Shown here: one piece after another, positions 20,494 to 30,514 of the stretch
Layout: every line of letters starts with the position of its first letter
Position numbering within the stretch: the first letter of the stretch is position 1
Assembly (NCBI GenBank): GCA_030698375.1
Contig: JAUYLL010000125.1
Coordinates: 62,001 to 126,000, forward strand
Reading direction: 5' to 3'
DNA length: 64,000 nt
Source: Nocardioides sp.
GTDB taxonomy: Bacteria; Actinomycetota; Actinomycetes; Propionibacteriales; Nocardioidaceae
The notes under the pieces: generated by a model
Databases searched by the model: none
What the model was told of the DNA's origin: nothing
The model's input: only the letters and a program-made list of their open reading frames with translations
Position numbers and translations under genes: made by a program

Positions 20494-21267
20494 TCACTCC
20501 CCGCGGAACTCGGGGCGCCGCTTCTCCATGAAGGCGCGCATCCCCTCGGCGACGTCGGCGGTGCGCAGCAGCACGGTCTGCCCACGGTGCTCACGCTCGA
20601 GGGAGTCCTCCAGGTGCGAGAGGGTCGCGCCGTTGATCGCCTTCTTCGTCGCCGCGAAGGCCAGCGGCGGGCCGCCGGCGAGCTTGCCGACCACCGCGGC
20701 AAGCAGCGCGTCGTACTCCTCGTCGGGGGCGACGTGGGTGACCAGGCCGGCGTCGTAGGCCGCGCGCGCGTCGAGCGGCTCCGAGAGCAGCGCCATCCGC
20801 ATCGCCCGGGCCCGCCCGACGGAGGCGGCGAGCGTGGCCGAGGCCCCGCCGTCGGTCATCAGCCCCACCTGGGAGAAGCCGAGGAAGAAGCTCGCCGACT
20901 CCTTGGCCACCACGAGGTCACAGGCGAGCGCGGCGGCCATCCCGACCCCGGCCGCGACACCGTTGACGGCCGCCACCACCGGCTTGTCCAGCATGGTGAT
21001 CGCGCGGATGATCCGGTTGGCGCGGTCCATGGCGGTGGCGTCGAAGTTCTCGTGCGCGTCATCACCGGAGAGGTCCGCGCCAGCGCTGAACGCCGCCCCC
21101 GCCCCGGTCAGCACGACGAGGCGGACGCGAGCGTCGGTCCGCGCCTCCTCAAGCTCGTGCGCGACCTCGTCGGCCATCAGCGGGGTGAGGGCGTTGAAGT
21201 GGTCAGGCCTGTTCAGCCGCAACCACAGGGCGCCATCCTCGACACGGATCTCCAGATCGGTCTCCAT
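20494..21267 (-). CDS. Enoyl-CoA hydratase/isomerase family protein
   Basis: A 257-residue crotonase-fold protein. AAFSAGADLSG forms the first oxyanion-hole strand and AAVNGVAAGVGMAAAL the second. The usual hydratase Glu pair is not obvious: the second position reads QVGLMTDGGAS with Asp, closer to PaaG-type isomerases. It is likely an acyl-CoA isomerase or hydratase in fatty or aromatic acid breakdown. It converges on pncB with a 12-base gap. Confidence 0.85.
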   Translation of the reverse strand: METDLEIRVEDGALWLRLNRPDHFNALTPLMADEVAHELEEARTDARVRLVVLTGAGAAFSAGADLSGDDAHENFDATAMDRANRIIRAITMLDKPVVAAVNGVAAGVGMAAALACDLVVAKESASFFLGFSQVGLMTDGGASATLAASVGRARAMRMALLSEPLDARAAYDAGLVTHVAPDEEYDALLAAVVGKLAGGPPLAFAATKKAINGATLSHLEDSLEREHRGQTVLLRTADVAEGMRAFMEKRRPEFRGE

Positions 21268-21360
21268 GCCCCGAACCTAGGCCCCGAGGAGGATCAACAC
21301 CACCTCACCGTTGGCGTGGCGAGCACTGCGACACGTGCCGATCCGGCCGCACCGACCGCC

Positions 21361-21780
21361 TCAGCCGTCGTCGCTGGGCTGATCCCCGCCAGGTCGCCCA
21401 GCCGGCTGCTCGCACAGGAACGGCTCGCCCGCGAGCGAGGAGTGGTAGGCGTAGCGGGTCGCCGCGACCGACAGCACGATCTCCAGACCCTCGACCAGGG
21501 CCTGGGTGTACATCTCGCCGGGCTTCGGACACCCCAGCGACCCGTCCGGCCAGGTGACCTCGGCGATGCTCTCCACCCGTACGTCGGACTCCGCCACGCC
21601 CTCGCGCGCGGCGAGGTCGGCGACGGCCGCGTCCACCTGCGGGGGGCCTTCCGGCCGGGCCGTGGCGGTCCCGGCCTCGCTCGGCTCGGCGGTGTCGTCG
21701 TCGCTCCCGCCTGCTCCACACCCGAGCAGCAGCGCGAGGGCGAGGACGACGGGCAGGCCGGTCCGCAGCAGGGTGGTCAT
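21361..21780 (-). CDS. Putative small lipoprotein
   Basis: A 139-residue protein with a short signal peptide and a lipobox LALLLGC, then an acidic Thr/Ser linker and a compact domain with VTWPDGSLGCPKPGEMY and PFLCEQ. The two Cys residues could form a disulfide outside the cell. I have seen this WPDGSLGCP pattern in uncharacterised exported proteins but know no function. It lies 23 bases after hppD on the same strand. ATG at 21780 was chosen for the signal peptide. Confidence 0.7.
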   Translation of the reverse strand: MTTLLRTGLPVVLALALLLGCGAGGSDDDTAEPSEAGTATARPEGPPQVDAAVADLAAREGVAESDVRVESIAEVTWPDGSLGCPKPGEMYTQALVEGLEIVLSVAATRYAYHSSLAGEPFLCEQPAGRPGGDQPSDDG

Positions 21781-21803
21781 GGCAGTCCGACGCGCGGCAC
21801 CGC

Positions 21804-23078
<1,275 letters not shown>

Positions 23079-23540
23079 ATGGACGACCTGGACCGCACCT
23101 TGCTCACGTTGTTCAGCACCGAGCCCCGGATCGGGGTGCTGGAGGCGTCGCGCCGGGTCGGCGCCGCCCGGGGCACGGTGCAGGCCCGGCTCGACAGGCT
23201 GGTGACCGCCGGCGTCATCGCCGACTGGGGACCGCGGCTGGACCCGTCGGCCCTCGGCTACCCGGTGACCGGCTTCCTCACCCTCGAGATCCGGCAGGGC
23301 TCGGGCCACGACGGCGTCGCCGAGCACCTGGCCGGCATCCCCGAGGTCCTCGAGGCGTGCACGATCACCGGTGCCGGCGACATGTGGTGCCGGGTCGTCG
23401 CCCGCTCCACCGCCGACCTCCAGCGCGTCATCGACCAGGTGCTCGGCGACGACCGCATCGTCCGGTCGACCACCGTCATCGCGCTCGCCACGCAGATCCC
23501 GCACCGGGTGCTGCCGCTCGTCGAGCACGCCGGGGGCTGA
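23079..23540 (+). CDS. Lrp/AsnC family transcriptional regulator
   Basis: A 153-residue regulator with an N-terminal winged helix-turn-helix (GVLEASRRVGAARGTVQARL) and a C-terminal RAM ligand domain (ACTITGAGDMWCRVVA). ATG at 23079 was preferred over an upstream GTG because GAAGGAG sits eight bases before it. It likely senses an aromatic amino acid or its derivative and controls the divergent hppD gene. It converges on the helicase gene with a 10-base gap. Confidence 0.92.
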   Translation: MDDLDRTLLTLFSTEPRIGVLEASRRVGAARGTVQARLDRLVTAGVIADWGPRLDPSALGYPVTGFLTLEIRQGSGHDGVAEHLAGIPEVLEACTITGAGDMWCRVVARSTADLQRVIDQVLGDDRIVRSTTVIALATQIPHRVLPLVEHAGG

Positions 23541-23550
23541 GCAGGGGGCC

Positions 23551-25359
23551 TCAGGCGCGCTTGCGGGCGGCCCACTCGCGGATGCGGTCGATCCGCTGGG
23601 AGAGCTGGTCGGCAGAGGCCACCGCCGCGGCCGGGCCGCCGCACTCCTTGCGCAGCGCGGCGTGGGTGACGCCGTGCGGTTGGCCGGTGCGGTGGAACCA
23701 TGCGGCGACCAGCCCGTTGAGCTCTCGGCGCAGCACGGCCAGCTGCTCGTGCCGCGTGGTCGCCGGTACGGCGTCCGCGGCGGCGAGCTCCTCGGCCGCC
23801 GGGCGCGCCTTCTGCTGCTTGTGGGCGCGGTCGGTCTGGCGCTGGTGCAGCAGGTCGCGGACCTGGTCGGCCTCGAGGAGACCGGGGATGCCGAGGAAGT
23901 CCATCTCCTCCTCCGACCCCACGTGCACCTCGCCGGAGTGGCCGAACTCGCCGCCGTCGTAGAGGACGCGGTCGAAGGTCGCCTGCGACCCGAGCGCCTC
24001 GAACGGCAGCCCGACCTCGTCGTCGCTGGCTCCCTCGCCGGCGTTCGCCTGGTCGATGAGCCCCTGCTCGGCAGCGAAGATGTCGTCCTCGTCCTTCACG
24101 GTGCGCCCGAGCGCGTGGTCGCGCTCCAACTCGAGCTCGGAGGCGTGCCCGAGCAGCCGCGGCACCGACGGCAGGAAGATCGACGCGGTCTCCCCCCGGC
24201 GACGGGCGCGCACGAAGCGGCCCACCGCCTGGGCGAAGAACAGCGGGGTGGCGGTGGTGGTCGCGTAGACGCCGACCGCCAGCCGCGGCACGTCCACGCC
24301 CTCGGAGACCATCCGGACCGCGACCATCCAGCGGCTGCCGTCCTCGGCGAACGCCGCAATCTTCTTCGACGCCGCCTTCTCGTCCGAGAGCACCACCGTG
24401 GGCTTCTCCCCCGCGATGGCGGCGAGGGTCTTGGCGTAGGCGCGGGCCGAGACCTGGTCGGTGGCGATGACCAGCCCACCCGCGTCAGGGACGTGTCGGC
24501 GTACCTCGGAGAGCCGCCGGTCGGCCGCTGCCAGCACCGACGGCACCCAGGACCCGGCCGGGTCCAGCGCGGTCCGCAGGGCGTGGGCGGTCATGTCCTT
24601 GGTGAGCGGCTCACCCAGCCGGGCAGCCACCTCGTCACCGGCGCGGGTGCGCCACTGCATCTCCCCGGAGTAGGCCATGAAGAGCACCGGGCGCACGACG
24701 TGGTCGGCGAGCGCGTGGGCGTAGCCATAGGTGTAGTCGGCGACGCTGCGCGGCACACCGTCCGCGCCGGGGGCGTAGGTGACGAACGGGATCGGGTTCA
24801 CGTCGGAGCGGAATGGCGTGCCGGTCAGTGCGAGCCGCCGGGTCGCGGGGTCGAACGCCTCACGGACCCCCTCGCCCCACGACAGGGCGTCGCCGGCGTG
24901 GTGCACCTCGTCGAGGATGACCAGCGTCTTGGACCGCTCGACCTTGATCCGCAGGGCCAGCGGATTGGCGGCGACGCCGGCGTAGGTGAGCGCCACGCCG
25001 GCGTACTCCTTGCTCGTGCGCCCCGACCCTGCGGCGTACGCCGGGTCGATGGCGATGCCGGCCCGTGCCGCGGCCTCGGCCCACTGGGTCTTCAGGTGCT
25101 CGGTCGGGGCGACGATCACCAGCTTCTCGACCACCCGCCGCGCGAGCAGCTCGGCGGCGACGGTGAGGGCGAAGGTGGTCTTGCCCGCCCCGGGGGTGGC
25201 CACGGCCAGGAAGTCCTTCGGCTGCTGCTCGAAGTAGGCCGCCAGCGCGGCGTGCTGCCAGGCGCGGAGCTTGGTCGCGGTGCCCCAGGCCGCCCGGTCC
25301 GGGTAGGCAGGCGGCAGCTCGATCTCGGGGACGTCCCCCGACGGTCCGTGCGGGGTCAC
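23551..25359 (-). CDS. DEAD/DEAH-box superfamily 2 helicase
   Basis: A 602-residue SF2 ATPase. Motif I is VATPGAGKTTFAL, motif II is LVILDEVHHAGD, motif III is LALTGTPFRSD and motif VI is FAQAVGRFVRARRRGE. The RAD25/XPB-like layout suggests a DNA helicase or translocase. A C-terminal third of about 200 residues is family-specific and ends basic. It starts at GTG, overlapping the stop of the metalloprotease gene as GTGA. Common in actinobacteria but without a settled role. Confidence 0.88.
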   Translation of the reverse strand: MTPHGPSGDVPEIELPPAYPDRAAWGTATKLRAWQHAALAAYFEQQPKDFLAVATPGAGKTTFALTVAAELLARRVVEKLVIVAPTEHLKTQWAEAAARAGIAIDPAYAAGSGRTSKEYAGVALTYAGVAANPLALRIKVERSKTLVILDEVHHAGDALSWGEGVREAFDPATRRLALTGTPFRSDVNPIPFVTYAPGADGVPRSVADYTYGYAHALADHVVRPVLFMAYSGEMQWRTRAGDEVAARLGEPLTKDMTAHALRTALDPAGSWVPSVLAAADRRLSEVRRHVPDAGGLVIATDQVSARAYAKTLAAIAGEKPTVVLSDEKAASKKIAAFAEDGSRWMVAVRMVSEGVDVPRLAVGVYATTTATPLFFAQAVGRFVRARRRGETASIFLPSVPRLLGHASELELERDHALGRTVKDEDDIFAAEQGLIDQANAGEGASDDEVGLPFEALGSQATFDRVLYDGGEFGHSGEVHVGSEEEMDFLGIPGLLEADQVRDLLHQRQTDRAHKQQKARPAAEELAAADAVPATTRHEQLAVLRRELNGLVAAWFHRTGQPHGVTHAALRKECGGPAAAVASADQLSQRIDRIREWAARKRA

Positions 25360-26399
25360 GAGGCGCGGAAACCGAACCAGGCCCGGCCCATGCGACGGAC
25401 CTGCCCCTGGGTGAAGTGGTTCATGCAGCCGTCGGGCGTGTAGGACATGAAGTTGCGGACGGGGTCCTTGCCCGGGTCGTCGGGGCAGGAGTCGGCATTG
25501 GTGTCGCAGGTGTAGTTCGGCCCGGCCTCGGCCGGGGTGTCGGCCACCCGGTCGCCGCGGCCCTCACACCCGCCCTCGAACGTGTGCAGCAGGCCGAGCC
25601 AGTGGCCGACCTCGTGCACCGCGGTGTCGCCCCGGTGGTACGGCGCCAGGCTGCCCCCGGGGAGGGTCCCCCGGTGGATGGTCACGCCGTCGAGCCGCGG
25701 CCGCCGCCGGGCGTCCCAGGGGGCGGTGGCGTAGCCCAGCAGGCCGCTGCCGCTCACGGTCGGGGCAGCGATGTAGAGATTCAGGTCACGGCGGGTGCCG
25801 CGGTGCAGCGTTCGGCGCATCGCCCCGGCCGCGCGGTCGCGCCCGAGGACCCCGGAGCGGAACCAGCGGTCGTTGGTCACCCGCTGGTGGCTCGCGACGT
25901 GGAAGCGGAACGGCGTGGCGACGTTGCGCCGGGACTGACCGCCCGCGAACGCGTCGTTGAGCACCCCGAGCTGGCGGCGTACCTTGCGGCGGCCCGGGCC
26001 CTTCTCGCCCCGACCGGTGCCCTGCACCACGTGCACGTGGACGCCGATGCGCAGGGCCACCCCCGGCGGGGCGGGGGTCGCGCCGGACCGACGAGCCGTG
26101 CGGACGCTGCGCCGCATCCGGCGGTCCACGACCCGCAGCTGGGCCTCCGTGTACGTCGTGTGCCCCACCGCGCGCGGGGAGCGAGCGGCCGCGAACTGCG
26201 TCTCCACAGGCACGCAGTCCTCATGGGCACCGTCGTCGCCGTCGCCGCCGTGGCCCTCCTGGGCGGCGGCGCCGGAAGCCGGCGCGGGCCCGGTGGGTCC
26301 GGCGGACGCAGGGGCGACCACCAGGAGGGCGCAGAGGACCCCGAGCACCACGATCAGAACCGGCACAGGACGGGGCCGCCGCGGAGCGGCAGCCCTCAC
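25356..26399 (-). CDS. Secreted zinc metalloprotease, M43 pappalysin-like
   Basis: A 347-residue precursor with a signal peptide (VLIVVLGVLCALLVVAPASA) starting at GTG. The catalytic motif HEVGHWLGLLHTF is the extended HExxHxxGxxH, and NFMSYTPDGCMNHFT is the Met-turn with the Cys found in cytophagalysins. Several Cys residues (GGCEG, YTCDTN, SCPDD) should form disulfides outside the cell. The GTG start overlaps the DUF3039 stop as GTGA and its end overlaps the helicase start, an odd coupling of a secreted enzyme with cytoplasmic proteins. Confidence 0.87.
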   Translation of the reverse strand: MRAAAPRRPRPVPVLIVVLGVLCALLVVAPASAGPTGPAPASGAAAQEGHGGDGDDGAHEDCVPVETQFAAARSPRAVGHTTYTEAQLRVVDRRMRRSVRTARRSGATPAPPGVALRIGVHVHVVQGTGRGEKGPGRRKVRRQLGVLNDAFAGGQSRRNVATPFRFHVASHQRVTNDRWFRSGVLGRDRAAGAMRRTLHRGTRRDLNLYIAAPTVSGSGLLGYATAPWDARRRPRLDGVTIHRGTLPGGSLAPYHRGDTAVHEVGHWLGLLHTFEGGCEGRGDRVADTPAEAGPNYTCDTNADSCPDDPGKDPVRNFMSYTPDGCMNHFTQGQVRRMGRAWFGFRAS

Positions 26400-26692
26400 T
26401 CCTCGTCCTTGTTGAGACCTTCCCAGATCTCCTTGCACTCCGGGCAGACCGGGAACTTCTCCGGGTCCCGCGAGGGGGTCCAGACCTTCCCGCACAACGC
26501 CACCACCGGGGTGCCGTTGACCATCGCGTCCATGAGCTTGTCCTTCGGCACGTAGTGCGAGAACTTCTCGTGGTCGCCATCGTCCGTGGGGACCGGGCGG
26601 GTCTCCTCGAGCGTGTCGGTGCCACCCGAGGGCCGGACCACGGGCTCCTCCGTGCTCGTTGCGCGCCACTCGGCGCTCCACTCGGTGCTCAC
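26396..26692 (-). CDS. DUF3039 protein
   Basis: A 98-residue protein with the DUF3039 core: HEKFSHYVPKDKLMDAMV, then VVALCGKVWTPSRDPEKF and CPECKEIWEGL. The single Cys and the CPEC pair resemble a small zinc site. GTG at 26692 gives a typical MSTE start, but an ATG at 26710 that overlaps the YqgE stop (TGATG) is equally possible and adds six residues. Found across actinobacteria next to YqgE and helicase genes; role unknown. Confidence 0.83.
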   Translation of the reverse strand: MSTEWSAEWRATSTEEPVVRPSGGTDTLEETRPVPTDDGDHEKFSHYVPKDKLMDAMVNGTPVVALCGKVWTPSRDPEKFPVCPECKEIWEGLNKDEE

Positions 26693-26709
26693 GGGCGCAA
26701 TTCTACGCA

Positions 26710-27270
26710 TCAGTTCCACGTGGGGTCCGCAGGTCGGGTGACCACCCAGGCGACCTCACCGGGCTGGCGGCGCAGGACCCGGTCCCACAGGCCCTCCGGA
26801 TCGGCGTCGAAGACGTCCCCGGGCAGGGACGGCACGACGTACCAGGCGCCCTCGTCGAGCTCGTCGAGGATCTGCTGGCCGCCCCACCCGGCGTACCCGG
26901 CGAAGACTCGGATCGCCGGCACCGCGTCGCGCACCAGGTCCACCGGCGTGTCGAGGTCCACGATGCCGAGGGTGCCGACCATCGTTTGCCACCCCAATGG
27001 CTCGGTCCCGGCCTCGGCCAGCCGGCCGATCGCGAGGGCGGAGTCGGCGGCGACCGGACCGCCCTGGAAGAGAACGTCGGGCGGGCTCACCGCCGGGGCC
27101 CAGGCGGCCAGCACCTCGATGACCGGGACGGGCGCGGGGCGGTTGAGCACGACGCCGAGCGCGCCGTCCTCGTCGCTGTCGAGGAGCAGGACGACGGAGC
27201 GGGCGAAGCTCGGGTCGGTCAGGGACGGGCTGGCGACGAGCAGGTCCCCGGCACGTGGTCGCTCAGCCAC
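26710..27270 (-). CDS. YqgE/AlgH family protein
   Basis: A 186-residue protein with the family marks GDLLVASPSLTDPSFARSVV, GALGVVLNRP, LFQGGPV and RVFAGYAGWGGQQ. It starts at GTG and overlaps the end of the malic enzyme gene by eight bases. YqgE proteins are conserved but have no agreed biochemical role. Confidence 0.92.
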   Translation of the reverse strand: MAERPRAGDLLVASPSLTDPSFARSVVLLLDSDEDGALGVVLNRPAPVPVIEVLAAWAPAVSPPDVLFQGGPVAADSALAIGRLAEAGTEPLGWQTMVGTLGIVDLDTPVDLVRDAVPAIRVFAGYAGWGGQQILDELDEGAWYVVPSLPGDVFDADPEGLWDRVLRRQPGEVAWVVTRPADPTWN

Positions 27271-28645
27271 CGGCGGCCTCCCGCACCGCCGCGGCGACCG
27301 CCGTGTGCACCTCGGGATTGAAGACGCTCGGAATGATGTAGTGCGCGTTCAGCTCGTCCGCGGCGACGACGCCGGCGATGGCCCGCGCCGCTGCCAGCAG
27401 GAGGACGTCGTCGATGTCGCGGGCGGCCGCGTCGAGCAGCCCACGGAAGACCCCGGGGAACGCCAGCACGTTGTTGATCTGGTTCGGGTGGTCCGACCGA
27501 CCTGTCGCGACGACCGCCGCGTGCTGGTGGGCGAGCACCGGGTCGACCTCGGGGTCGGGGTTGGCCAGGGCGAAGACGATGGCGTCCTCGGCCATCGCCG
27601 CGATGTCGTCACTGTCCAGGACGTTCGGAGCGGAGACACCGATGAAGACGTCCGCGCCCCGCACGGCCTCCTTCAGCGTGCCGCGCAGCCCGCCACGGTT
27701 GGTGTGCTCGGCGTGCCAGCGCAGCGACTCGTGCAGGTGCTCGCGCTCACCGTGGATCACGCCATCGATGTCGGCGACGACGACGTCACCGACGCCGGCG
27801 GTGAGCAGCAGGCGCAGGATGGCCGTCCCCGCGGCACCGGCGCCGGACATCACGACCCGGACGTCGGCGACGTCCTTGCCGACCACCCGGAGGGCGTTCT
27901 CGAGCGCGGCGAGGACGACGATCGCAGTGCCGTGCTGGTCGTCGTGGAAGACCGGGATGTCGAGGACCTCGCGCAGGCGCGCCTCGACCTCGAAACAGCG
28001 TGGCGCCGAGATGTCCTCCAGGTTGATGCCCGCGAACCCGGGAGCGATCGCCCGGACGATCTCCACGATCGAGTCGGTGTCCTGGGTGTCCAGGCACAGC
28101 GGCCAGGCGTCGATGCCACCGAAGCGCTTGAAGAGCGCGGCCTTGCCCTCCATCACCGGCAGCGCCGCCGCGGCGCCGATGTTGCCCAGCCCCAGCACCG
28201 CCGACCCTTCGGTGACCACCGCGACCGTGTTGCGCTTGATGGTCAGGCGTCGGGCGTCCTCGGGGTTCTCCGCGATCGCCTGGCAGACCCGCGCGACGCC
28301 CGGGGTATAGACCATCGAGAGGTCGTCGCGGTTGCGGATCGGGTGCTTGCCGGACATCTCGATGGTGCCGCCGAGGTGCATGAGGAAGGTGCGGTCCGAG
28401 ACCTTGCCGACGATGACGCCCTCGACCTCGCCCAGCGCCTCGACGATCCGCTCGGCGTGACCGGGGTCGGAGGCGGCACAGGTGAGGTCGATCTGCAGTC
28501 GGTCGTGCCCGGACGCGGACACGTCGAGGGCGGTCACGATGCCCCCCGCGCGCTCCACAGCGCCGGTCAGGTGGCTGACGGCCGCGCCGCCCGCTGGCAC
28601 GTCGAGGCGGACGGTGATCGAGTTCGAGATGCTGGGTGCGGCCAC
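27263..28645 (-). CDS. NAD-dependent malic enzyme with N-terminal ACT domain
   Basis: A 460-residue enzyme. Residues 1-80 form an ACT-like ligand domain (ITVRLDVPAGGAAVSHLTGA). The catalytic part has the malate-binding VYTPGVARVCQAI, Lys in GKAALFKRFGGIDAWP, the metal site FHDDQHGTAIV, and the NAD Rossmann motif SGAGAAGTAI. It oxidatively decarboxylates malate to pyruvate. The ACT domain implies feedback by a small metabolite. GTG at 28645 is chosen over an upstream ATG that would add a basic, unconserved tail. Confidence 0.92.
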   Translation of the reverse strand: MAAPSISNSITVRLDVPAGGAAVSHLTGAVERAGGIVTALDVSASGHDRLQIDLTCAASDPGHAERIVEALGEVEGVIVGKVSDRTFLMHLGGTIEMSGKHPIRNRDDLSMVYTPGVARVCQAIAENPEDARRLTIKRNTVAVVTEGSAVLGLGNIGAAAALPVMEGKAALFKRFGGIDAWPLCLDTQDTDSIVEIVRAIAPGFAGINLEDISAPRCFEVEARLREVLDIPVFHDDQHGTAIVVLAALENALRVVGKDVADVRVVMSGAGAAGTAILRLLLTAGVGDVVVADIDGVIHGEREHLHESLRWHAEHTNRGGLRGTLKEAVRGADVFIGVSAPNVLDSDDIAAMAEDAIVFALANPDPEVDPVLAHQHAAVVATGRSDHPNQINNVLAFPGVFRGLLDAAARDIDDVLLLAAARAIAGVVAADELNAHYIIPSVFNPEVHTAVAAAVREAAGG

Positions 28646-28706
28646 CCGCCCATCCTCACACCTCGGACTCCGGCTGCCGAGACCTCTGCGCACCTATGCT
28701 CACGAG

Positions 28707-29390
28707 GTGACGGGCGCGAGCAGGCGGCAGCAGTACTCCGCCTCGACCAGGCGTGCCCTCGTCGACGTCGCCGCCGACCTCTTCACCGAGCACGGGTACG
28801 CCGGCACCAGCCTGGACGCGATCGTCGGTGGCGCGCAGGTGACCAAGGGTGCGCTCTACCACCACTTCAGTGGCAAGCAGGCCCTCTTCGCGGCAGTCTT
28901 CGAGAAGACCGAGAAGGACGCCGCCGCCGTCATCGGCAAGGCCCTGCGCACCCCCGCCGACCCGTGGGAGCGGGCCACCGCCGGTCTGCGCGCGTTCCTG
29001 GACGTCGTCCAGGAGCCGGCGTACCGACGCATCGTGATCCAGGAGGGCCCGGCCGTGCTGGGCTACGCGCGGTTCCGTGAGCAGGAGGAGCGCAGCACCT
29101 TCCTCCTCGTGCAGGACCTCGTCTCCTCGGTCTTCTCCTCCGCCGACGTCGCGCTGGGCGAGCCGATGACCGAGATCGTGAGCCGGATCTTCTTCGGCGC
29201 GATGTCCTCGGCCGGCGAGTCGGTCGCCGACGCCGAGGACGCCCGACTGGCGAGCGCCCGCGTCGAGGCGGCGATCGCCTACCTCATCGCGGCGATCCGC
29301 ACCCTCGCCGAGTCCGGCGTCGGCCTCGAGGACCCCGCGCAGGCCGGAGGGCCGCCAGGACCCCCCGGATCCCCCGGATCCCCTGCCTAG
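28707..29390 (+). CDS. TetR/AcrR family transcriptional regulator
   Basis: A 227-residue regulator. The DNA-binding domain is AADLFTEHGYAGTSLDAIV followed by GALYHHFSGKQALF. The C-terminal TetR_C domain resembles that of regulators using DUF-type ligand pockets. The last fifteen residues are a Gly-Pro-Ser run (GGPPGPPGSPGSP), unusual for TetR. GTG at 28707 fits; upstream ORF is a shadow. It is divergent from the malic enzyme gene (61 bases) and its end overlaps the DUF3048 gene end by four bases. Confidence 0.87.
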   Translation: MTGASRRQQYSASTRRALVDVAADLFTEHGYAGTSLDAIVGGAQVTKGALYHHFSGKQALFAAVFEKTEKDAAAVIGKALRTPADPWERATAGLRAFLDVVQEPAYRRIVIQEGPAVLGYARFREQEERSTFLLVQDLVSSVFSSADVALGEPMTEIVSRIFFGAMSSAGESVADAEDARLASARVEAAIAYLIAAIRTLAESGVGLEDPAQAGGPPGPPGSPGSPA

Positions 29391-30397
29391 AAGCGGACGT
29401 CCCCGCTGCCGGTCGGCACCAGGCCCATCCACACCTTGCCGGGCGGCAGCGTCAGCGGGCCCTTCTTCGTGCGCAGCTCGATCGGGGTGGCCGGACCACC
29501 CTTCTTCCACGTCCCGCGGACGACCTCGCCACCGTGGAAGACCAGCGCCTGGCCCCGTCCCTGGAGCTTGGTCTCCGGCACCGGGTTGCCACCCGGGTCG
29601 CGGTAGCCCGCATCGCCCACACGCACGCGCAGCACGAGCAGGGTGTCGGGCCGGAAGGCGTCACCGTCGGCGGAGAACCCCGAGGTGGTGGTCCAGCCAC
29701 CGCGGGCGAAGGACCAGCTGGTGGTGCGGCTCGGGGAGAACTGCGCATCGACGGAGGTCGCCTTGCGGCCGCTGAACTTCTCCCCCTCCTCGCTCCACGG
29801 GAGGTAGGCCGGCGCCGTGGCGGGCTCGACCTCCTTGGCGAGGGTGCGCAGGTTCATCATCAGGTTGTACGGCGCACTGCGGTCCCCGGCGCGCGAGTAG
29901 CCCGGGCCGCCCTCGGTGACCGTGCGGATCTTGGCCTGGCGGAGCCGGTTCACGGTCGCCGGGGCACCGCCACTGGCCACGAGCACGCCGTCGGTGGGCT
30001 TGACGACCCCGATGTCGGTGGCGCGCGAGGAGCGCACCGGGCCGACGACGCGGGGCAGCTTGGAGTGGAAGAACGCCGCGAGGCGGGTCGCCCCGCCCTC
30101 GACCAGCTCCTCGGCGACGAGGTCAGCCGACCCGAGCCCGACCTGCGGCGCGGACGCGGTGGAGTTGTCGACCTTGACGACCATTACCGGGCGCTTGGGA
30201 AGCTCACCGTCGACGGGAAGCCCGGTCAGCGGCCACTGGGCGGTCAGCGTGGTGCCGTCCTCGGTCTCCTGGGCCTCGGGCTCCTCCGCGGGCTCGTTGC
30301 TGCCGCACGCGGCGAGGACCAGCGTGGCGGCGACGGAGCCAACACCCAGCGCGAGCGCGCGGGAGGCGCGGCGGGGACGAGCAGGACGAGCACGCAT
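29387..30397 (-). CDS. DUF3048 lipoprotein (YerB-like)
   Basis: A 336-residue exported lipoprotein. The signal peptide runs through VGSVAATLVLAAC with the lipobox Cys, then an acidic linker and a DUF3048 N domain (VMVVKVDNSTASAPQVGL, DLVAEELVEGG) and a DUF3048 C domain (GKVWMGLVP at the end). AGGAGA lies eight bases before the ATG at 30397. Function unknown, though YerB homologues are tied to spores or the cell wall. Confidence 0.9.
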   Translation of the reverse strand: MRARPARPRRASRALALGVGSVAATLVLAACGSNEPAEEPEAQETEDGTTLTAQWPLTGLPVDGELPKRPVMVVKVDNSTASAPQVGLGSADLVAEELVEGGATRLAAFFHSKLPRVVGPVRSSRATDIGVVKPTDGVLVASGGAPATVNRLRQAKIRTVTEGGPGYSRAGDRSAPYNLMMNLRTLAKEVEPATAPAYLPWSEEGEKFSGRKATSVDAQFSPSRTTSWSFARGGWTTTSGFSADGDAFRPDTLLVLRVRVGDAGYRDPGGNPVPETKLQGRGQALVFHGGEVVRGTWKKGGPATPIELRTKKGPLTLPPGKVWMGLVPTGSGDVRF

Positions 30398-30452
30398 GGA
30401 GGATCTCCTCAGGTCGGGAGGGAAGGTCACCGGGGGGGGCAAGTGTGACGCA

Positions 30453-30480
30453 GGGCCGCCTCCTGGTGAGGAGGCGGCCC
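30453..30480 (-). terminator. Strong hairpin between DUF3048 and NlpC/P60 genes
   Basis: GGGCCGCCTCC pairs perfectly with GGAGGCGGCCC around a six-base loop. It follows the NlpC/P60 stop by 34 bases on the minus strand, so it most likely ends that transcript. No T-run. Confidence 0.65.
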
Positions 30481-30514
30481 CGGGTGGCGCGTCGGGCCCG
30501 GCGCGGGGCCAGGC

